A stretch of 64,000 bases of DNA from an uncultured Sphaerochaeta sp. (GTDB lineage Bacteria; Spirochaetota; Spirochaetia; Sphaerochaetales; Sphaerochaetaceae): positions 2,071,715 through 2,135,714 of the forward strand of contig NZ_OY781873.1 of NCBI RefSeq assembly GCF_963677075.1, read 5' to 3'. The position numbers were made by a program, and so were the translations under genes. The notes under the pieces were generated by a model, which searched no databases, was not told the DNA's origin, and saw only the letters and a program-made list of their open reading frames with translations. Below, one piece after another: positions 43,891 through 53,660 of the stretch (positions are counted from its first letter, which is position 1; every line of letters begins with the position of its first letter).

Positions 43891-46410
43891 CTATTCCACC
43901 AATTTCAACAGGTTGCCATAGATTTTGGTCACCTCTTTTGCCTGCTTCTTCATCTGTGCCGCCTCCAAGGAGTCGGCGAGGGTGAGAAGCGTGTAAAGCG
44001 AGGTGTCCAAGGCATCAAAGCAATCATCATCTGCAGTGAAACGATAGTTGCCGTTTCCACTCTCTTCCAATGCCACAAAATACAAGTGTTTTCGTTGTTT
44101 CTTGCTCTTGGTCAAAGCGAGCAACCAATGCAGGTTGTCAATGAGAATGCCAGCATCCTCTATGGTGTATATTCCTGATGGAGGATTATCCAGAATACCC
44201 TTTCCTGGATTTACTTTCCCTTGCAATTCAAGTGCTGAGAAAAACTTATCTCCATAGTGAATATAGAATCCCCTGTAAAGAATGGCTACTGGGAAGTTCT
44301 TCGGTCTCTTGGGGGCCTTCTCGTTCATCTGGTTGAGGTAGTTCAAATCCTCAAGCGGGATAAGGGCAACAAGCTTCTCTTTCTTCTTCTTTCCTCCAAG
44401 TACCAGCGTAGGATAGGTTCTCTTGTACACCGTGATGGTGGCTTTTCCCTTCTCCTCTCTCTCCTTGATGGCTTTTTCCCGTACCTCCTGCTTCTGCAGC
44501 TTGCCTGAAGGACGTTCCTTCTGTACCAATGCAGTAAGCTTGGGGTAGAGCTCAGGGGAGATGTCGTTTAGCCATGCCTTGTCCAGAGGACTGACACTAC
44601 GGGCATAGAGCCTGCTGGTCTGTACAATCTCACCGGCTATGATGAACTGGGGAAGACTCTTGAAGTAGGCGCTTCCTGGGTGTATGAACACCTGGTCTGC
44701 GGTAAGACTCTTGTACATGTTTCCCCGTGCCTTGATACACACATACTGCATCAATCCACTGGCGATGCAGCAAAGATACTCTCTCACCGTTCCACCACTT
44801 GCAAGAGGGAATCCCACGTCTCCGCAGATTTCACCAAGTTGCTCATTGACATGGACTATCTCCTGCATTCCTTGGAAATCGAGATAGTTCTTCTTGCAGA
44901 ACCGCTGTTTGGCATCCTTGCCGGTATTGGCAGTATACTGATGGTAGATATTCAGGTAGGAAGCAAAATCGCCGTACTCCGTATTGTTGAACCTGCGGTG
45001 CGCAGCACGGCTGAGGTCCTCTTCCCCAGGAGGAAGGAGGAATGGCGTCTTGGTAGAGAGGAAACTCACTGCGATCAAGACCTCCTCCAGGACGTCTGGA
45101 TGATTCATCATCGCTTCCACGATGACGCGGGAGTGACGGGGAAGCAGGGGGAATTTGCACATCAGGCTTCCGACAGTGGTCAGCTGACGCTTCTCATCGA
45201 TTGCCCCGATGAACCTGAGTGTCTCCTCTGCGCTGGTGATGGCACTATGCTTAGGCCTGGTGATGAAAGGAAAATGCTCATAGTCAGTTATTCCCAGGTC
45301 ACTCATACGTAGGACAACCTCGCTCAGGTCAGTCCTGAGAATCTCCTCTGTGCCATACGTCAGCCTGCTCTTGTAGTCATCTTCACCGTAGAGACGGTAG
45401 CATACACCAGGACTGGTACGTCCAGCGCGCCCCTTCCTCTGTTCACAACTTGAACGGCTGGTGGGAAGTGGGACTAGGGAAGAGGTGAAATCTTTCTGGT
45501 TGTAGAAGTTTATTTTTGCAATCCCACAGTCGATAACAGTGGTAATACCATCGATAGTGACTGATGTTTCGGCAATGTTCGTGGCAACAACCACCTTGGT
45601 TTTTCCGGGGGAGGTATCGTTGAAGACCGACTCCTGCTCCTCTTTGCTGAGCCTTCCGTACAACGGATAGATTTCCAGCCGCTTGTCAGTATCGGCCATA
45701 TACAGTGCATTCACACAGTTGGTGATGTCAAACTCCCCGCTCATGAAGACCAGGATGTCACCACTTTTTTTCTTGGCCTCGGTAGTAACAATCTGGGTGA
45801 TTGCTTCCACTTGATACTCAAGTGATTCCCGTTGCAGTGGCTTATAGATAACCTTTACAGGATAGACTCGTGCATCAATGCTGATGATGGGAGCTTTATC
45901 AAAGAACTCACTGAATACCTTGGTATTGATGGTAGCACTGGAGATGATGACCTTGAACTCCGGGCGTTCCTTCATGACATGCTTGAGAAGCCCCAGAATG
46001 AAATCGATATTGAGCGAACGCTCATGTGCTTCATCGACAAGAATGACAGAATAGGAACGAAGCAGTGGGTCTGCCTTGAGTTCCATCAGGAGAATACCGT
46101 CGGTCATGACCTTGATTCGGGTTCCTGGGCTGGTGGTGTCCTCAAAGCGCATCTTGTAGCCTACGAATTCGTCGTTACGGGCTACCTGTTTCTTGATAAA
46201 CTCACTGACACTGAGTGTGGCGATTCGCCTTGGTTGGGTAATGCCGACCTGCAGGGCATCTGCATAGCCAGCTTCATGAAGAATGAGGGGGATCTGAGTG
46301 GTTTTTCCACTTCCCGTTGGGCTTTCGACGATGATGACCTGATTTTGCTCAAGGCCATCAAGAATCTCCTGCCGGTGCATATAGACCGGCAAATGTTTCA
46401 TGTCTTTCAA
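43891..46410 (-). CDS. DEAH-box RNA helicase (HrpA/HrpB-like)
   Basis: 839 residues. SPTGSGKTTQIPLIL near 32 (motif I), TQPRR (Ia), VDEAHERSLN near 127 (II), SSATI (III), VATNIAETSVTIDGI (V) and QRKGRAGRTSPGVCYRLY (VI) place it in the DEAH/RHA family, followed by winged-helix and ratchet regions. It is closer to HrpA by motifs, but lacks the long C-terminal part of E. coli HrpA. The start is TTG 46410, set by AAGGAA five to six bases upstream; ATG 46401 is possible. It overlaps the hisS stop by four bases, so cotranscription is likely. Confidence 0.9.
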   Translation of the reverse strand: MKDMKHLPVYMHRQEILDGLEQNQVIIVESPTGSGKTTQIPLILHEAGYADALQVGITQPRRIATLSVSEFIKKQVARNDEFVGYKMRFEDTTSPGTRIKVMTDGILLMELKADPLLRSYSVILVDEAHERSLNIDFILGLLKHVMKERPEFKVIISSATINTKVFSEFFDKAPIISIDARVYPVKVIYKPLQRESLEYQVEAITQIVTTEAKKKSGDILVFMSGEFDITNCVNALYMADTDKRLEIYPLYGRLSKEEQESVFNDTSPGKTKVVVATNIAETSVTIDGITTVIDCGIAKINFYNQKDFTSSLVPLPTSRSSCEQRKGRAGRTSPGVCYRLYGEDDYKSRLTYGTEEILRTDLSEVVLRMSDLGITDYEHFPFITRPKHSAITSAEETLRFIGAIDEKRQLTTVGSLMCKFPLLPRHSRVIVEAMMNHPDVLEEVLIAVSFLSTKTPFLLPPGEEDLSRAAHRRFNNTEYGDFASYLNIYHQYTANTGKDAKQRFCKKNYLDFQGMQEIVHVNEQLGEICGDVGFPLASGGTVREYLCCIASGLMQYVCIKARGNMYKSLTADQVFIHPGSAYFKSLPQFIIAGEIVQTSRLYARSVSPLDKAWLNDISPELYPKLTALVQKERPSGKLQKQEVREKAIKEREEKGKATITVYKRTYPTLVLGGKKKKEKLVALIPLEDLNYLNQMNEKAPKRPKNFPVAILYRGFYIHYGDKFFSALELQGKVNPGKGILDNPPSGIYTIEDAGILIDNLHWLLALTKSKKQRKHLYFVALEESGNGNYRFTADDDCFDALDTSLYTLLTLADSLEAAQMKKQAKEVTKIYGNLLKLVE

Positions 46411-47747
46411 AGTAATTCCTTTCTTATAAGTGCAATAGCCGCCTCAATTGAGAGAGCTTTGTGCATATCCCTGTTCTTTAGATTCTTCAATGTAAGGGTG
46501 GAGGATTGTACATCCTCATCTGAAAGAAGGATAGCGAACGGTATTGCGTTTGTTTCAGCCCACTTGTATTGGGCTCCTTGTTTCTTGTTGAGCAAATAGA
46601 CGGCCACCCTTAACCCATCCTTACGCATTGCTCGCGCGATTCGGTCATAGTGGGAAAAATGCTTAACATCGGTGTTGAAAATTGCCACATCAGCTGAGCT
46701 GGCAGATGCTACCAATGGGCTGGACAACTCCTCAAGTGCGGCTAACAGGCGATCCAAGCCAATGGAACTTCCCACTCCAGGGAGTTCCTCCTTGGTATAG
46801 AGGCTTGCAAGATCATTGTATCGACCACCACTGCAGACAGAGCCGAAATGGGGGAGTTCGGTGAGGAAGGTTTCATACACGATACCGGTATAGTAGTCGA
46901 GTCCACGTGTGATCGAGGGGTCAAAGGTGAAGTGTTTCTCAATCCCAGCCTCACAGAGGTAGGAGTAAATGGTTCTCATTCTCTCACTGTGTGGGTTCTC
47001 TCCACCAGAGAGGGCTGTGAGCCTATCCAAGGTGGTGAGAAAGGGCTCCTTTTCATCCTCCTTGCTGATGTACTGTAGAATTGCATTGGCCTTCTGTACG
47101 TCGCCTGTGAGTTCTCTCAAGAGCTTCAGTACTTCCTCTTTTCCAATCTTCCTGAGTTTATCTACTGTCCTGAGAATCTCTACGCTCAGTTCAAGCAGGC
47201 CATGATGTGAGAGGAAGGTGTTGAACAAACCCCGGTGTGCAATACAGAACTGGTAATTCTCAACACCCATTACCGAGAATGAACTATCCATCATGGAAAG
47301 GATTTCAAAATCAGCCTCTGCGTTGTCAACACCCACGATATCGAAGTCACACTGCGTGAATTCACGGTAGCGACCTTTCTGGGGATTCTCTCCCCGCCAT
47401 ACCTTATCTATATGGAAGCGTTTGAAGGGTAGGGAGAGTTCACTCTGGTGTTGCGCGAGAAAGCGAGCGAAGGGGACGGTCAGATCGAAGCGAAGGGCAA
47501 CATCCCTCTCGCCATTGTCCTTAAAGTGGAAGATTTGCTTATCTGTCTCTCCTCCACCCTTGCCAAGAAGGACTTCGGTGTATTCAAGTACCGGAGTATC
47601 AATGGGAACAAATCCATAGGACCTAAAGTGTTTCTCGAGGTTGTTGGTGATTGCTTTCTTTGGGATTTCCATGGAGGGCAAAAAGTCTCTGAAACCCTTG
47701 AGAACCCTAGGTTCTATAATGCTTCTTGCCTTCGGTTCCTTGCTCAT
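46407..47747 (-). CDS. hisS: Histidyl-tRNA synthetase
   Basis: Charges tRNA-His. 446 residues, class II fold: RVLKGFRDFLP near 14, PIDTPVLEYTEVL (motif 1 region), RFDLTVPFARF and WRGENPQKGRYREFTQCDFD (motif 2) near 115-140, the histidine-A motif GLDYYTGIVYE near 275 and SIGLDRLLA (motif 3). I use ATG 47747 with AGGAG nine bases upstream; the frame is open to 47822, but those residues do not belong to the fold. Divergent from the pcnB-type gene. Confidence 0.94.
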   Translation of the reverse strand: MSKEPKARSIIEPRVLKGFRDFLPSMEIPKKAITNNLEKHFRSYGFVPIDTPVLEYTEVLLGKGGGETDKQIFHFKDNGERDVALRFDLTVPFARFLAQHQSELSLPFKRFHIDKVWRGENPQKGRYREFTQCDFDIVGVDNAEADFEILSMMDSSFSVMGVENYQFCIAHRGLFNTFLSHHGLLELSVEILRTVDKLRKIGKEEVLKLLRELTGDVQKANAILQYISKEDEKEPFLTTLDRLTALSGGENPHSERMRTIYSYLCEAGIEKHFTFDPSITRGLDYYTGIVYETFLTELPHFGSVCSGGRYNDLASLYTKEELPGVGSSIGLDRLLAALEELSSPLVASASSADVAIFNTDVKHFSHYDRIARAMRKDGLRVAVYLLNKKQGAQYKWAETNAIPFAILLSDEDVQSSTLTLKNLKNRDMHKALSIEAAIALIRKELL

Positions 47748-47863
47748 TGATTCATACTCCTGTTGTGTTTTTGATGTGGATGGTGTACAAAGAGTGTATA
47801 ACGAATCGCTTGTGCACTGCAATATGCGGTTCTTTTAACACCCTATACTTCTATGAGAGCGAT

Positions 47864-49126
47864 ATGCTGATACGATACAAACAAGACGAACATGGGAAAA
47901 CGCTGCCTGTTGCGAATATTTACACCCAGACTGAACATAAGATACCAAACCATTTGATCGATCGTGATGCCCTTTGGGCTATCCGAAAGCTGCAAAACTC
48001 CGGTGCTGAAGCGTATTTGGTAGGAGGAGCGGTCAGAGACCTGTTGCTGGGAAATATTCCCAAGGATTTTGACCTCGCCACCAGTGCTTCACCTCGTCAG
48101 ATCCAGCGTTTATTCTGGAATGCAAGGATCATCGGCAAGCGTTTCAAATTGGTGCATCTGGTATTCAAGGACAAGGTGCTGGAAGTATCCACCTTCAGGA
48201 GCGGCGAGGAAGCAATGGAGGGAAACAACAATGTGTTTGGTTCCATCGACCAGGATGCCAAACGCCGTGATTTCTCAGTCAACAGCCTTTATTACGATCC
48301 AACCAATGGCCAGTTGCTCGATTTCAACAATGCCATGGAAGATTTCAAGAAAAAGCGTATAAGCTCTGTCATTCCCCTCGATGAGACATTCAATGAGGAT
48401 CCTGTTCGTATGATCAGGGCCATCAAGTATGCCTCCACCACAGGGTTTACCCTTCGCTGGAGTATCCGTGTAGCAATCCGCAAACACTCGGGAGAGCTTT
48501 CACGGGTATCGACAAGCCGTTTGACAGAAGAGGTGAACAAGATCCTTGCAAGCGGTCATAGTGTCAAGATTTTCAATGAGTTGAATAAATACAAGCTGCT
48601 TGTCTTTATGCTTCCTGCTTTCTCCATCTATTGCAATTTTCCCCAGGTACAGAAAAGTCTGGAGGAACTGGATAAGAAGGTTATGCTTGCCAAGCGTGGC
48701 AAGAGCGATGAAGTTGAGCTTGCTGATATGATCAAGGCTCTGGTAGACCCCTTGGTTATCTTTGCTGATGATCATATGAGTCCTGATGAACGATTCAAGG
48801 AAACATTCCGCCAAATCAAGGTGTTGATCAGTCCGATGACTCCTTCCAACTATGATATAGAGTTGGCTAGTGAACGCCTGTTGACTGAGCGTGGATTCAA
48901 GACACCGAGAAACTGTGTGAGGATGAGAAGGCCTGCAAACCGTGTTCCTCAGCGCAGGAAGCCCAATCCAAAGAGAAAGGGAAGAACAGAAGGGACTGGG
49001 GAAGTACAGTCTGGTTCACGAAGAAGGAACAACCGAAGGGGGCCGAAAAAAGGAACCCCCGCCCAAAAGGGTGGAGGGACTTCCAGTGAGCAGCCGAAGA
49101 GCAGTGCAGAGGCACACGATCTCTAA
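47864..49126 (+). CDS. pcnB: Poly(A) polymerase-type nucleotidyltransferase
   Basis: About 420 residues. Head domain AYLVGGAVRDLLLGNIPKDF near 50, FDLATSA with the catalytic acids, FGSIDQDAKRRDFSVNSLYYD near 125 and ETFNEDPVRMIRAIKYA: this is PcnB-like. There is no HD domain, unlike the enzyme at 27282. The C-terminal 75 residues are highly basic and low in complexity (RRRNNRRGPKKG), like the RNA-binding tail of E. coli PcnB. ATG 47864 is chosen because homology starts shortly after it. The last four bases overlap the end of the opposing gene. Confidence 0.85.
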   Translation: MLIRYKQDEHGKTLPVANIYTQTEHKIPNHLIDRDALWAIRKLQNSGAEAYLVGGAVRDLLLGNIPKDFDLATSASPRQIQRLFWNARIIGKRFKLVHLVFKDKVLEVSTFRSGEEAMEGNNNVFGSIDQDAKRRDFSVNSLYYDPTNGQLLDFNNAMEDFKKKRISSVIPLDETFNEDPVRMIRAIKYASTTGFTLRWSIRVAIRKHSGELSRVSTSRLTEEVNKILASGHSVKIFNELNKYKLLVFMLPAFSIYCNFPQVQKSLEELDKKVMLAKRGKSDEVELADMIKALVDPLVIFADDHMSPDERFKETFRQIKVLISPMTPSNYDIELASERLLTERGFKTPRNCVRMRRPANRVPQRRKPNPKRKGRTEGTGEVQSGSRRRNNRRGPKKGTPAQKGGGTSSEQPKSSAEAHDL

Positions 49127-49986
49127 CCCCATTCCTCTATCTCAATATTTACGCTGGAGACAAAGATGCCTCCATACTTCTCAAGGCTGTCTGCTATGTA
49201 TTCCTGGAGTTCTCCAAGGGTGGTCGCTATCTGGTGTTGCATTGGCACGCGTAATTTTACCGTGAGTGCATACCCCTCTGCTTTCACCTGTACTTGTACC
49301 CGTTTTACTTTTATCTGACTGTCAAACTCATCGAGACAGTGGGCAACCATTTGGGTAAGTGCAGCTTCACTGACAGTGGTCTTGCCATATTTGCTGAACT
49401 CAGGACGTACGATGGTTTTCTCGAAGCTGACATTCCTGCGCTGGAAGGGTACTTGTCTTCCATGCTTGAAGAATACTCGCATGGAATCGTAAGCAATCTG
49501 TGGGTAGTTGCGGGTTATCTCGATTGAAGGAACAGGGATTACATGTTTCCCTTCGCTGTAACGGATACGCATGGCAGTATCAATCTGCTCCTTTGTTGCG
49601 ATATCCTCGATGCGCATGAGTTTTTCAGGTTGGGGAAGATTAAGCCTGGCGGCAATCTTATAAATCATTTTCTCACTGGTCCCAATGATCAGGATCCTGT
49701 GATACTTCTGCTTGTTGAGTGCCTGCTTCACTTCCTTCTGATGTTCGGCATCATCGAAGACAGCGGTCCTTACGGCAGAGAGCATGTTCTCCTCCCGTTT
49801 GGCTGACTTGCCTGCGATGATGCGATCTCCACCGATGAGGAGACCGTCGTCAATGATCAGATCTATACGAAATTTTTGGGCTATCAGCTTTGAACGGAAG
49901 CTTTTTCCCGTTCCACTCTTACCGACCAAAGCATACACTTTTATGCCCTTTAATTTCCAGAACGCATATTTAAATACTCGATTCAT
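49123..49986 (-). CDS. P-loop ATPase with Asp23-like C-terminal domain
   Basis: About 287 residues. The N-terminal half has Walker A YALVGKSGTGKSFRSKL near 17, followed by LIIDDGLLIGGDRI (Walker B-like), ILIIGTSEKM and EGKHVIPVPSIEI. I know this only as a conserved uncharacterised ATPase family of anaerobes. The last 80 residues (VKRVQVQVKAEGYALTVKLRV ending EKYGGIFVSSVNIEIEEWG, two blocks) resemble the Asp23/DUF322 fold. I use ATG 49986; ATG 49995 is possible. TATAAT overlaps 49995, so the transcript may start very near the codon. Confidence 0.75.
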   Translation of the reverse strand: MNRVFKYAFWKLKGIKVYALVGKSGTGKSFRSKLIAQKFRIDLIIDDGLLIGGDRIIAGKSAKREENMLSAVRTAVFDDAEHQKEVKQALNKQKYHRILIIGTSEKMIYKIAARLNLPQPEKLMRIEDIATKEQIDTAMRIRYSEGKHVIPVPSIEITRNYPQIAYDSMRVFFKHGRQVPFQRRNVSFEKTIVRPEFSKYGKTTVSEAALTQMVAHCLDEFDSQIKVKRVQVQVKAEGYALTVKLRVPMQHQIATTLGELQEYIADSLEKYGGIFVSSVNIEIEEWG

Positions 49987-50008
49987 GGTTTTCATTATAC
50001 CGAAATTC

Positions 50009-50037
50009 TTGTACAATAGAACAGCATTTGTTAAAAT
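50009..50037 (+). promoter_or_regulatory. Promoter of the rnf operon
   Basis: TTGTAC (50009-50014) and TAAAAT (50032-50037) with a 17-base spacer; AAGGAG and the rnfC start follow 30-44 bases on. It is back to back with the start of the opposing ATPase gene. Confidence 0.7.
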
Positions 50038-50080
50038 ATGCATTCTGTACTATTAATCACCTACATAAGGAGCGTTATGC

Positions 50081-51391
50081 ATGCAAAGAATACCTACGTT
50101 CAGTAAGGGTGGTGTGCATCCAGACGATAGAAAGGTATACAGTCGCTCAGAGGCTATTGAACGATTACCCATGCCTTCAGAATTGATTGTTGCTTTATCC
50201 CAGCATCTTGGTGCCCCTGCAAAAGCCTTGAAGGCGAAAGGGGATACCGTAGTTAAAGGTGAAAAGATTGGGGAAGCTTCAGGCTTTATCAGTAGTGATG
50301 TTCACTCTCCAGTATCGGGGACCATCAAGGAAATACGCAAGGTCACCCTTGCAAACAGCGTCCAATGTGACGCATTTGTCATTGTTCCTGATGAAGAGCA
50401 ACCTGCTGATACCGAAGAAAAAGTTGATTGGCAGAGCCTTGATGGCAACATGTTGCTCAGCAGTATCAAGGATATGGGGATCGTTGGTATGGGAGGGGCT
50501 ACATTCCCTGCCCATGTTAAGCTCTCCATCCCCAAGGACAAGAAAGTTGATAGCTTCGTAGTCAACGGTGTGGAGTGTGAACCCTATCTGACAGCTGACT
50601 ACCGAATCATGCTTGAGAAAGGTGAGCAGGCCCTTGAGGGAGCAATGATTGCTGCCAAGATTGTCAAGGCTGAACGGGTTATTGTCGGAATAGAAATGAA
50701 TAAACCCGATTGCATCGCCCATCTCAAGGAGATAGTCAAGGAGAAGGGGTATCCAATCGAAATCGTTGGGCTTCAGATGAAATATCCCCAGGGAGATGAA
50801 AAGCAGTTGCTCAAGGCAACACTAAACCGCGAGATCCCCTCTGGTAAGCTTCCACTCGATGTAGGTGCAGTAGTGGCGAACATTGGTACCTGTAATGCCA
50901 TATATGAGGCAATTGTCTTGAAGAAGAGCCTCTATGAACGCGTTATCAGTGTTACCGGTGAGTGTATTGCCAATCCCAAGAACATCCTTGCCCCGGTAGG
51001 GACGAAGATGAGTGATCTGCTTGCCTTTTGTGGGGGATTTTCCAGTGAACCAGAGAAACTGGTCAGTGGTGGCCCTATGATGGGTTTCTCCTTCTTCGAT
51101 ACAGAAACGCCGATAACCAAGGGCTCCAGTGGCCTGCTTGCTCTCGGTGCTCAGAAGAAATATCGTTCAACCGCTTGTCTCAATTGCGGTCGATGTGTGG
51201 CAGCCTGCCCAATCGGGCTGATGCCTGCAAAGCTTTACCGTTATATCACTAATGGTGAATACGAGGAAGCGATGAAGACCTCGTTGATGGATTGCAAGGA
51301 GTGTGGATGTTGTTCCTATGTCTGTCCTGCACATCTTCCATTGGTTCATACGATGAAGACTGGAAAGAAATTGGGGAGAAAGAAGAAATGA
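50081..51391 (+). CDS. rnfC: Rnf electron transport complex subunit RnfC
   Basis: Peripheral subunit that accepts electrons from or gives them to NADH. 436 residues: a barrel-sandwich N-terminus (SGFISSDVHSPVSGTIKEI), the NAD/FMN-binding GMGGATFPAHVKLS near 140 and VNGVECEPYLTADYR, and two [4Fe-4S] motifs at the C-terminus, CLNCGRCVAACPIG near 365 and CKECGCCSYVCPAHLP near 407. AAGGAG lies eight bases before the ATG. First gene of rnfCDGEAB, the common order, which couples ferredoxin and NAD to ion pumping. Confidence 0.96.
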   Translation: MQRIPTFSKGGVHPDDRKVYSRSEAIERLPMPSELIVALSQHLGAPAKALKAKGDTVVKGEKIGEASGFISSDVHSPVSGTIKEIRKVTLANSVQCDAFVIVPDEEQPADTEEKVDWQSLDGNMLLSSIKDMGIVGMGGATFPAHVKLSIPKDKKVDSFVVNGVECEPYLTADYRIMLEKGEQALEGAMIAAKIVKAERVIVGIEMNKPDCIAHLKEIVKEKGYPIEIVGLQMKYPQGDEKQLLKATLNREIPSGKLPLDVGAVVANIGTCNAIYEAIVLKKSLYERVISVTGECIANPKNILAPVGTKMSDLLAFCGGFSSEPEKLVSGGPMMGFSFFDTETPITKGSSGLLALGAQKKYRSTACLNCGRCVAACPIGLMPAKLYRYITNGEYEEAMKTSLMDCKECGCCSYVCPAHLPLVHTMKTGKKLGRKKK

Positions 51392-52482
51392 ATAAACCTA
51401 CCATGACAGTATCCTCTTCGCCGCATCTCCATGCGAAGACAGATACCGCGTCCATTATGTGGAGTGTTTCACTCGCACTTGCTCCTGCAACCCTTTGGGG
51501 TGTGTATGTGTTTGGCTTCAGGTCTCTGTTGGTGCTTGGGGTTTCTGTCCTCACAGCCTTGTTGTCGGAGTTCTTGCTTGGCAAGTTGTACAAGGAGTCA
51601 ACCCTCTGGGATGGCTCAGCGTTCTTGACCGGTTTGTTGGTTGGAATGAACATGAGTCCTTCGGTTCCTTTGTTTGTTCCGTTCCTTGCAAGTGTGTTTG
51701 CAATATTTGTGGCAAAATGGGTGTTTGGTGGCCTAGGTGCTAACTGGGCGAATCCTGCACTCGCTGGTCGTGTATTCGTATTTTTCTCGTTTACCACACC
51801 AATGAGCAGCTTTGTAGCTCCCCGAACCCTTGCCTCGGCTCTTCCTGATGCACTTGCCTCGGCTACCCCTCTCTCACTAAGCAAGACAGCTGTTTCTGGT
51901 GGGACATTGGGCCTTGATGGTAGTTCCTTGCTCTCATCAATGGGGTACCCTGCAACTGAGTTTGCGCAAAACCTTTCAGCTATGACAGGTATTTCAGCCT
52001 TTACCATTGACACCTTCCTTGGTAATGTAGCCGGATGTATCGGTGAGGTTAGTGCACTGGCCTTGCTTATCGGTGGACTTTATCTGCTTGCAAGGAAGAT
52101 CATCACCTGGCATATTCCGGTGACCTACTTGCTCTCTACTGCAGTATTATCCTGGATGTTTGGTGGAATCCCATCAGGCTTGGGTATATTTGGCGGTAGT
52201 TTCCTCTCTTCCATCTTCAGTGGAGGTCTGATGCTTGGCGCCATTTTCATGGCAACGGACTATGTAACCAGCCCAATCAGTCATAAGGGCCAGATTGTAT
52301 ATGCGATTGGGTGTGGTTTCTTCACCTTCCTCTTCAGATATTTCGGGAGCATGCCTGAAGCGGTCTCCGTTTCAATCCTCCTGATGAACATTTTTACACC
52401 GATGATAGACAGATACATCATACCTCGTAAATTTGGTGATACCAGAGAACTGAGGAAGAAGCAGAAGGAGGCTAGGGCATGA
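51388..52482 (+). CDS. rnfD: Rnf complex subunit RnfD
   Basis: Membrane subunit carrying covalent FMN. 364 residues from ATG 51388, which overlaps the rnfC stop; the frame is open further upstream inside rnfC. About ten hydrophobic segments. NWANPALAGRVFVFFSF near 125 is characteristic, and ASATPLS near 165 is the flavinylation site (threonine), matching the usual SGATPL closely. TDYVTSPIS near 295 follows. The stop overlaps the rnfG start. Confidence 0.95.
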   Translation: MNKPTMTVSSSPHLHAKTDTASIMWSVSLALAPATLWGVYVFGFRSLLVLGVSVLTALLSEFLLGKLYKESTLWDGSAFLTGLLVGMNMSPSVPLFVPFLASVFAIFVAKWVFGGLGANWANPALAGRVFVFFSFTTPMSSFVAPRTLASALPDALASATPLSLSKTAVSGGTLGLDGSSLLSSMGYPATEFAQNLSAMTGISAFTIDTFLGNVAGCIGEVSALALLIGGLYLLARKIITWHIPVTYLLSTAVLSWMFGGIPSGLGIFGGSFLSSIFSGGLMLGAIFMATDYVTSPISHKGQIVYAIGCGFFTFLFRYFGSMPEAVSVSILLMNIFTPMIDRYIIPRKFGDTRELRKKQKEARA

Positions 52483-53036
52483 CAAAGAATCTGAAATATT
52501 CACTGATATTGCTTTCGATCTGTGCTGTAAGCGCCTTTGCCTTAGCGATGACGAACTCAATCACTGCCCCGGTTATTCAGCAATATGAATATGAACAAAG
52601 ACAATTGGCACTGACAGCAGTCAGCAATGGGTTTGCAATTGGAAGTGAAAAGCCGGTAGAGGCTGACCCCTATGTCACGTATACCATCGACTTAACCGAT
52701 AATGGGCAACTTGCCGGATATATTGTAGGGTTGAAAAGTGCCGGATATGGTGGACAGATGACCTTGGTTGCCTCATATAAGGTTTCCGGCGAAATGATGG
52801 TTGCTCAACTCTTGACCCATAGTGAGACGCCTGGCCTTGGATCAAAAGCTGCAGATTCATCATATATGGATAAATTCCAAGGAACTGGTGCTGATACCCC
52901 TGTTCCAACAGATAAAACCATGCTCACCGATGCTGACGCTCAAGCGATTAGTGGTGCATCCATCACTTTTGGAGCAGTTTCCAGAGCGATTGAAGCAGGG
53001 AGTGCCTATGTGAAAAATATTGGAGGTGTGAAATGA
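52479..53036 (+). CDS. rnfG: Rnf complex subunit RnfG
   Basis: 185 residues: one N-terminal membrane anchor (ILLSICAVSAFALAM) and an extracytoplasmic FMN-binding domain. ETPGLGSKA near 112 and ISGASITFGAV near 153 are the FMN-domain motifs; the last threonine of SGASIT is the expected phosphoester-FMN site, with serine replacing threonine earlier in the motif. Overlaps rnfD before it and rnfE after it by ATGA. Confidence 0.94.
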   Translation: MTKNLKYSLILLSICAVSAFALAMTNSITAPVIQQYEYEQRQLALTAVSNGFAIGSEKPVEADPYVTYTIDLTDNGQLAGYIVGLKSAGYGGQMTLVASYKVSGEMMVAQLLTHSETPGLGSKAADSSYMDKFQGTGADTPVPTDKTMLTDADAQAISGASITFGAVSRAIEAGSAYVKNIGGVK

Positions 53037-53659
53037 GCAAGATGAAAGAACTCTCCAAAGGGCTGTTCAAGGATAATCCGATTTTTGTGTTGATGTTGGG
53101 TTTGTGTCCTGTACTAGGAGTTTCTACCCAGGTTTCGAATGCGATTGGTATGTCTGCAGGTGTAATGTTCGTTTTGCTCTTTAGTAACATGATTATCTCA
53201 GCATTGAGAAAATTCATACCTGCATCAATACATATTCCTGCGTACATTGTTGTTATTGCTTCGTTGGTTTCATTTATCCAGATGGTAATGCATGCATATG
53301 TCCCCTCTGTTTATAATGCATTGGGTGTGTATCTTCCACTGATTGTGGTAAACTGCATCATTCTGGGAAGGGCTGAAGCGTTTGCGAGTAAAAATACCGT
53401 TCTTGATAGCATTTTGGATGCAATCGGAATGTCCATTGGGTTTGCATTGGGTCTGACCTTGCTGGCCTTGATTCGTGAATTATTTGGTTCTGGTACCATT
53501 ACCCTGTTTCCCATTGGCAATTTCAGTGGTGTAATTAATATTCCCTGGTTCTACAACAATCCAATTAGAGTGTTCTCTTTGGCACCTGGTGCGTTGTTGA
53601 TCATGGGATTCCTGAAGGCGTTCTTCGATTGGAACTCTTCACGTAAGAAGGACAGATAA
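53033..53659 (+). CDS. rnfE: Rnf complex subunit RnfE
   Basis: 208 residues, six membrane segments, RnfE/NqrD family: NPIFVLMLGLCPVLGVSTQV at 15-34, PAYIVVIASLV and GVYLPLIVVNCIILGRAEAFA near 100. The cysteines in LGLCP and VNCII are those that hold the membrane iron-sulfur cluster with RnfA. Overlaps rnfG; two bases separate it from rnfA. Confidence 0.95.
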   Translation: MSKMKELSKGLFKDNPIFVLMLGLCPVLGVSTQVSNAIGMSAGVMFVLLFSNMIISALRKFIPASIHIPAYIVVIASLVSFIQMVMHAYVPSVYNALGVYLPLIVVNCIILGRAEAFASKNTVLDSILDAIGMSIGFALGLTLLALIRELFGSGTITLFPIGNFSGVINIPWFYNNPIRVFSLAPGALLIMGFLKAFFDWNSSRKKDR

Positions 53660-53660
53660 C

